Source of the DNA: Brevundimonas sp. | Lineage (GTDB): Bacteria > Pseudomonadota > Alphaproteobacteria > Caulobacterales > Caulobacteraceae | Length of the DNA: 18,051 nucleotides | Direction of reading: 5' to 3' | Assembly (NCBI GenBank): GCA_031119155.1 | Contig: JAVHYH010000035.1 | Coordinates: forward strand, 1 to 18,051 | Shown: positions 14,637 through 18,051 of the stretch, in pieces | Layout: each line of letters opens with the position of its first letter | Position numbering within the stretch: position 1 is the first letter of the stretch | Made by a program: the position numbers and the translations under genes | The notes under the pieces: generated by a model | Databases searched by the model: none | Told to the model about the DNA's origin: nothing | The model's input: the letters and a program-made list of their open reading frames with translations, nothing else

Positions 14637-15328
14637 TGAACGGGATTTCGGCGGGCAACCGACTCATCGCAGCGTTGGACGACGGGGACCGCGAGGCCCT
14701 GCTCGCGCAATGCGTTGCGGTGGACTTCGCGCAGGGGCAGATCTTCCACGAGCCCGGCGATCCGATCGACCAGATCTACTTCATCGAGGACGGCATCGTT
14801 TCCGCTGTGGCGGTGCTGCAGGACGGTCGCACGGTCGAGACCGTCATGGTCGGCTGCGAGGGCGTGGCGGGCGGTCTGGCCGCCGCCGTGCCCCAGGTCG
14901 CCTTCACCCGCAACGTCGCCCAGATGAACGGCTCGGCCCGCCGTATCGAGGCCGGCCGCCTGCGCCAGCTGGTCAACGACCGCCCCGCCATCCGCGCCGT
15001 CATCAGCGCCTATCTGGCCGCCCTGCAGTCCGAGCTGGAACAGTCCGCCGCCTGCAACGCCCTGCACCGCGCCGAACAGCGCCTCGCCAAATGGCTGCTG
15101 CGCTGCCACGACCGCGTGGACGGCGCCGCCTTCAACCTGACGCAGGAGTACATGGCCTCGATGCTGGGCTCCCAGCGCACCACGGTGAACGAGGCCGCGC
15201 AGAGCCTGCAGAAGTCGCGCGCCATCACCTATTCGCGCGGCCGCATCACCGTCACCGACCGCGCCACGCTCGAGCGCGCCGCCTGCGAATGCTACCGCGC
15301 CGCCGACGTCTTCCGGCTCAGCCTCTGA
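14636..15328 (+). CDS. Crp/Fnr family transcriptional regulator, copy 1
   Basis: The 230-residue protein has an N-terminal cyclic-nucleotide-binding-type beta barrel (residues about 10-120, with GQIFHEPGDPIDQIYFIEDG typical of the first strands and EDGIV), a long dimer helix (about 121-150) and a winged helix-turn-helix (LTQEYMASMLGSQRTTVNEAA at 168-188). A conserved CECY lies at 217-220 near the C-terminus. The FNR-type N-terminal Cys cluster for an iron-sulfur centre is absent, and the barrel lacks the classic cAMP-binding RER motif, so the signal is unknown. No strong ribosome site is seen; a small hairpin overlaps the start codon. The protein aligns without gaps to the next gene over its whole length, which supports this start. 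It is divergent from the M16 gene. Confidence 0.92.
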   Translation: MNGISAGNRLIAALDDGDREALLAQCVAVDFAQGQIFHEPGDPIDQIYFIEDGIVSAVAVLQDGRTVETVMVGCEGVAGGLAAAVPQVAFTRNVAQMNGSARRIEAGRLRQLVNDRPAIRAVISAYLAALQSELEQSAACNALHRAEQRLAKWLLRCHDRVDGAAFNLTQEYMASMLGSQRTTVNEAAQSLQKSRAITYSRGRITVTDRATLERAACECYRAADVFRLSL

Positions 15329-15416
15329 CAACCCCGCCGGGAACCCCGGCCTTGAGATGACCGTTTCCGGACACAGGGCGTGGCGCCGCACCGACCGCTC
15401 CCGTCTTCCTGATCGG

Positions 15417-16121
15417 ATGCCGATGGCCGACTACACCAACCTTCTGCTGGAAACCCTGCCCGTGCCGGATCGCGAGATCCTGCTCAGCCTCGCCACCCGC
15501 GTTCGCTTCGAGCTGGGTCAGGATCTGATCATCCCCGGCCAGATGATCGACGTCGTCCACTTCCCCGTCTCCGGCATCATCTCCACCGTCAACGAGATGG
15601 CCGACGGTCGCTCGGTCGAGGCCTTCATGGTCGGCCGCGAGGGCGTGGCCGGGATCGAGGCCACTGTCATTCCCATGCGCTCAGCCTCGCGCCAGACCAT
15701 CCAGCTGACCGGCGAGGCGTACCGGATCGATTCCGCCCGCGTCCGCGCCCTGGCCCATGAGCGGCCCGCCCTGCGCCAGATGCTGGCCCTCTATCACGCC
15801 GGCATCCAGCGCGAGCTGGAACAGACCGCCGCCTGTCACGCCCTGCATCCGGCCGAGCGCCGCCTCGCCAAATGGCTGCTGCGCTGCCACGACCGCGCCG
15901 ACAGCGACACCATCAAGCTGACGCAGGAATACATGGCCTCGATGCTGGGCTCCCAGCGCACCACGGTGAACGAGGCCGCCCAGCACCTGCAGGCCAACGG
16001 CGCCGTCCGCTATTCGCGCGGCACCGTCCACGTCCTCAACCGCGCCGCCCTCGAGGCCTCGGCCTGCGAATGCTACCGCAAGGTCGCCGTCCTCCGCGCC
16101 GAAGCGGTGGACGCGGCCTAG
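15417..16121 (+). CDS. Crp/Fnr family transcriptional regulator, copy 2
   Basis: The 234-residue protein is a tandem paralogue of the preceding gene: from this ATG the two align residue for residue, with the helix-turn-helix (168-188) and CECY (217-220) at identical numbers. The recognition segment LTQEYMASMLGSQRTTVNEAA is identical, so both probably bind the same or a closely similar operator. The sensor barrel (about 10-120) is clearly different (for example MIDVVHFPVSG against PIDQIYFIEDG), suggesting a different signal. Earlier in-frame ATG at 15357 would add an Arg-rich, non-conserved extension and has no ribosome site; the internal ATG at 15423 is also possible. It starts 88 bases after copy 1, in a gap with no clear terminator, so the pair may be co-transcribed. 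Its TAG shares the palindrome CTAG with the convergent ribokinase stop. Confidence 0.9.
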   Translation: MPMADYTNLLLETLPVPDREILLSLATRVRFELGQDLIIPGQMIDVVHFPVSGIISTVNEMADGRSVEAFMVGREGVAGIEATVIPMRSASRQTIQLTGEAYRIDSARVRALAHERPALRQMLALYHAGIQRELEQTAACHALHPAERRLAKWLLRCHDRADSDTIKLTQEYMASMLGSQRTTVNEAAQHLQANGAVRYSRGTVHVLNRAALEASACECYRKVAVLRAEAVDAA

Positions 16122-16963
16122 CCCGCCAGGATCTCTTCCACCTCTTCCCGCGTCGGGAAGGACGGTTGCGCCCCCGGCCGGGTTGCGGCAATCGCCCCCG
16201 CCGCACAGGCAAATGTCAGCGCCTCCGCCGGCTCCATGCCTTCCAGCAGCGCCACGCAGATCGCGCCGACGAAACAGTCGCCCGCCCCCGTCGCATCCAC
16301 GGCCCGCACCTTCGGCGGCGTGGCCCAGCCCATCTCGACGCCGCGCTGGTACATGGTCGCCCCCTTGGCGCCGCGGGTCACCACCACCCGGCCGCCGCCG
16401 TGGTGCAGCAGGTCGCCGTAGAAGGCCGCCTCGGTCTCGTTGACCACGATCAGGTCCGCCCGCCGCAGCAACTGGTCCGACACCGGCTGGGCCGGCGCCA
16501 GGTTCACGCAGACGAAGTCCGTCGCCCGCCCGACCGCCGCCTCGACCGTCTCGACCGGCAGTTCCAGCTGCAGCAACAGCGGCCCCTCGATCCGCGCCGG
16601 CAGCTGCTCCGGCGTCACCTGATGGTTGGCCCCGGCGGCGACCACGATCTGGTTCTCCCCGTCCGGATCGACAGCGATCAGCGCCACCCCGGTCGGCGCG
16701 TCCGGGTCGGCGATCACTCCGCCGGTGTCCACGTCGTCGGCCAGCAGCAGAGCCAGCGCTTCCTCGGCCATGGCGTCGCGGCCGACGCGCCCGACCATGC
16801 AGACCTCGGCCCCCAGCCGCTGTGCCGCCAGCGCCATGTTCGCGCCCTTGCCGCCCGGATGCCGCGCCAACGTCGCCCCCGTCACCGTCTCGCCCGCGCG
16901 CGGCAGCTTCGGCGCCGAGGCGACGAAATCCAGATTGATCGATCCGACGACCGTGATCCTCAC
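16118..16963 (-). CDS. rbsK: Ribokinase (PfkB family)
   Basis: This 281-residue cytoplasmic kinase phosphorylates ribose to ribose 5-phosphate with ATP. It shows the PfkB pattern: GSINLD at 7-12 and RHPGGKGANMALAAQRLGA at 34-52 (sugar-binding GGKGAN), NETEA at 175-179 (ribokinase family), TRGAKG at 196-201, and the ATP/anion-hole signature DATGAGDCF at 223-231 with catalytic base D229. The start is GTG at 16963, since the upstream nucleoside hydrolase stop overlaps it as GTGA and GGGAGAAGG lies just before; a longer frame to 17164 would cover the neighbour in another reading frame. The gene order gives ribose release followed by phosphorylation. A sister PfkB sugar specificity cannot be excluded, but the nucleoside hydrolase partner supports ribose. 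Confidence 0.92.
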   Translation of the reverse strand: MRITVVGSINLDFVASAPKLPRAGETVTGATLARHPGGKGANMALAAQRLGAEVCMVGRVGRDAMAEEALALLLADDVDTGGVIADPDAPTGVALIAVDPDGENQIVVAAGANHQVTPEQLPARIEGPLLLQLELPVETVEAAVGRATDFVCVNLAPAQPVSDQLLRRADLIVVNETEAAFYGDLLHHGGGRVVVTRGAKGATMYQRGVEMGWATPPKVRAVDATGAGDCFVGAICVALLEGMEPAEALTFACAAGAIAATRPGAQPSFPTREEVEEILAG

Positions 16964-17910
16964 GACACCTTCTCCCTGATCAGATCGAACACCCCGTCCG
17001 CATCCGCCTTCACCGCCCAGCGATGCTTCAGCGGCTCGCCCGCCACGGCCTCGCGGAACTCCACCGCCGTATGGCCGCGCGTCAGGTCGCTGCCCGTCTC
17101 GACCTTCACCAGACACGGCTTCAGCTCGAACAACTCCGGCTTCAGCAGCCAGGCCACCGGACACGGATCATGCAGGGGCGAGGCGTCCCACCCCACGATC
17201 GTCCGCTCCACCCGTTGCGAGAACCTCAGCATGGCGCCCGCCGTCTTCGCCATCGGCGTGGCAACCGCCTCGACGGCCGCGATCCGGTCCTCCGTCGCCC
17301 GCACCTGATGGGTGACGTCCAGTCCGAACAGCACCACCTCGGCGCCCGTCGCCAGCACCTCCGCCGCCGCCTCCGGATCGGCCCAGATGTTGAACTCGGC
17401 CGAGGCGGTGATGTTGCCGCCCTCGGCGCGCGCGCCGCCCATGACCGCCACCGGCCCCAGCCGTTCGGCCAGCGCCGGTTCCCTGCGGAGCGCCAGCGCC
17501 AGATTGGTCATCGGCCCCAGCACCGCCATCGCCACCGACTTCGCCGGCCGGCTCATGACCAGGTCCACGATGGCGTCCGCCGCATGGCCCTCCGCGCACG
17601 GAAGATCGGGCTCGAACGGCGTCAGGTCGCCCGTCCCCTCCGGCCCGTGAAAGTCGGTGGCGGTGCCCAGCGTCCGGACCAGCGGCTGCGCCGCGCCCAT
17701 GAACACCGGCACATCGTCACGATCCGGGTGCTGCAGCCCGGCGATCTGCCTCAGCATCCGCGCATTCCGCGCGGTCTTCTCCACGGGCACATTGCCGCCC
17801 ACCGTGGTCACGGCCAGCAGCTCGAATTCCCCGGCCCCGAAGGCCAGCATCAGCGCCACGGCGTCATCCACGCCGGGGTCGCAGTCAATGATAAGCGATT
17901 GTTTGGTCAC
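16960..17910 (-). CDS. Nucleoside hydrolase (inosine-uridine preferring family)
   Basis: The enzyme splits the N-glycosidic bond of ribonucleosides into base and ribose. The Ca-binding signature is intact: IIDCDPGVDDAVAL with D9, D11, D15 and D16. The C-terminal Ca ligand is D248 in LHDPC, next to H247 of the leaving-group site. MGGA (157-160), AEFNIWADPEAA (171-182, N174) and TNLALAL (135-141) are also typical. The GTG at 17910 yields 316 residues, the family norm. An ATG at 17988 would add 26 non-conserved residues (MQAGRRDVSG...) but does have a GGAG nine bases upstream, so the start is unsettled. The stop overlaps the ribokinase GTG by four bases (GTGA). Base specificity cannot be assigned, so no rihA/B/C symbol is given. 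No nucleoside transporter is visible, although the window ends just upstream. Confidence 0.9.
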   Translation of the reverse strand: MTKQSLIIDCDPGVDDAVALMLAFGAGEFELLAVTTVGGNVPVEKTARNARMLRQIAGLQHPDRDDVPVFMGAAQPLVRTLGTATDFHGPEGTGDLTPFEPDLPCAEGHAADAIVDLVMSRPAKSVAMAVLGPMTNLALALRREPALAERLGPVAVMGGARAEGGNITASAEFNIWADPEAAAEVLATGAEVVLFGLDVTHQVRATEDRIAAVEAVATPMAKTAGAMLRFSQRVERTIVGWDASPLHDPCPVAWLLKPELFELKPCLVKVETGSDLTRGHTAVEFREAVAGEPLKHRWAVKADADGVFDLIREKVS

Positions 17911-18051
17911 GAAACCGGTTTGGGCCGGGTCGCCGAAAGCCGCAAGCCTTCCCTTCCGACCGGAGACGTCCCGGCGGCCAGCTTGCATCCGGCGCGCTCC
18001 AGTCGCACCTTATGGCCACGCTTCATGGAGCCAGGGCCCATGGTTCAGACC

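Noticed and set aside
15357..15416. Longer start for the second Crp/Fnr gene at 15357
   Set aside because: The added 20 residues are Arg-rich with no ribosome site, and the paralogue aligns from the 15417 ATG without any gap.
16964..17164. N-terminal extension of ribokinase back to 17164
   Set aside because: The extension is Gly/Arg-rich, overlaps the nucleoside hydrolase in another frame, and PfkB homology starts exactly at the GTG at 16963, which has a good ribosome site.
17907..18041. 44-residue minus-strand frame (MGPGSMKRGHK...) whose TGA overlaps the nucleoside hydrolase GTG as GTGA
   Set aside because: The overlap is attractive, but there is no ribosome site, no recognised family, and an in-frame stop just upstream near the window end. 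I consider it more likely chance than a gene.
1..18051. Search for tRNA, rRNA, riboswitch, insertion sequence, phage or toxin-antitoxin genes
   Set aside because: No cloverleaf with a TTCRA arm, no transposase or integrase motifs, no target-site duplication and no small gene pair of that type were seen in any gap.

Overview
The window is high-GC DNA, almost fully coding, and reads as the chromosome of an alphaproteobacterium, most likely Caulobacteraceae (Caulobacter or Brevundimonas-like). This taxonomic call is inference. It rests on the edd-glk Entner-Doudoroff gene pair, on GCTAnA-type -10 boxes in front of several operons, and on the overall style of the proteins. No rRNA, tRNA, CRISPR array, transposase or phage gene is visible, and no gap between genes exceeds about 230 bases.

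Layout. The plus strand opens with the 3' part of edd and all of glk (sugar phosphate catabolism), then a small lipoprotein gene closed by a strong intrinsic terminator. A convergent gap follows, carrying inverted GTGATTG heptamer repeats. The minus strand then holds hmgA (homogentisate dioxygenase) translationally coupled to a Cys-rich lipoprotein; a secreted HExxH protein followed by a small TonB-C-like protein; a pair of acyl-CoA dehydrogenases; and a stand-alone Lrp/AsnC ligand-binding domain coupled to a D-2-hydroxyacid dehydrogenase. Divergent from that last pair, on the plus strand, are a kynurenine-formamidase-like hydrolase and a KDPG/KHG-type aldolase. A second GTGATTG inverted-repeat region separates the aldolase from a convergent, two-lobed M16 zinc peptidase (minus strand). 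Next come two tandem, full-length-colinear Crp/Fnr regulators (plus strand). Their stop codon overlaps that of a convergent ribokinase gene, which is itself coupled to a nucleoside hydrolase (minus strand).

How the genes fit together. Edd, Glk and the aldolase belong to Entner-Doudoroff or related 2-keto-3-deoxy acid catabolism, although the aldolase sits about 9.7 kb from edd-glk. HmgA is the ring-cleavage step of tyrosine/phenylalanine breakdown. The acyl-CoA dehydrogenase pair probably forms one heteromeric enzyme. Nucleoside hydrolase plus ribokinase make a compact pathway from ribonucleoside to ribose 5-phosphate. Several coupled pairs overlap by four bases (ATGA or GTGA).

I do not see an obvious new defence or mobile system. 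The most unusual items are the heptamer inverted repeats, found in two convergent gaps directly against minus-strand stop codons; the twin Crp/Fnr genes with identical DNA-binding blocks but divergent sensor domains; the HExxH/TonB-C-like gene pair; and the lipoprotein coupled to hmgA.
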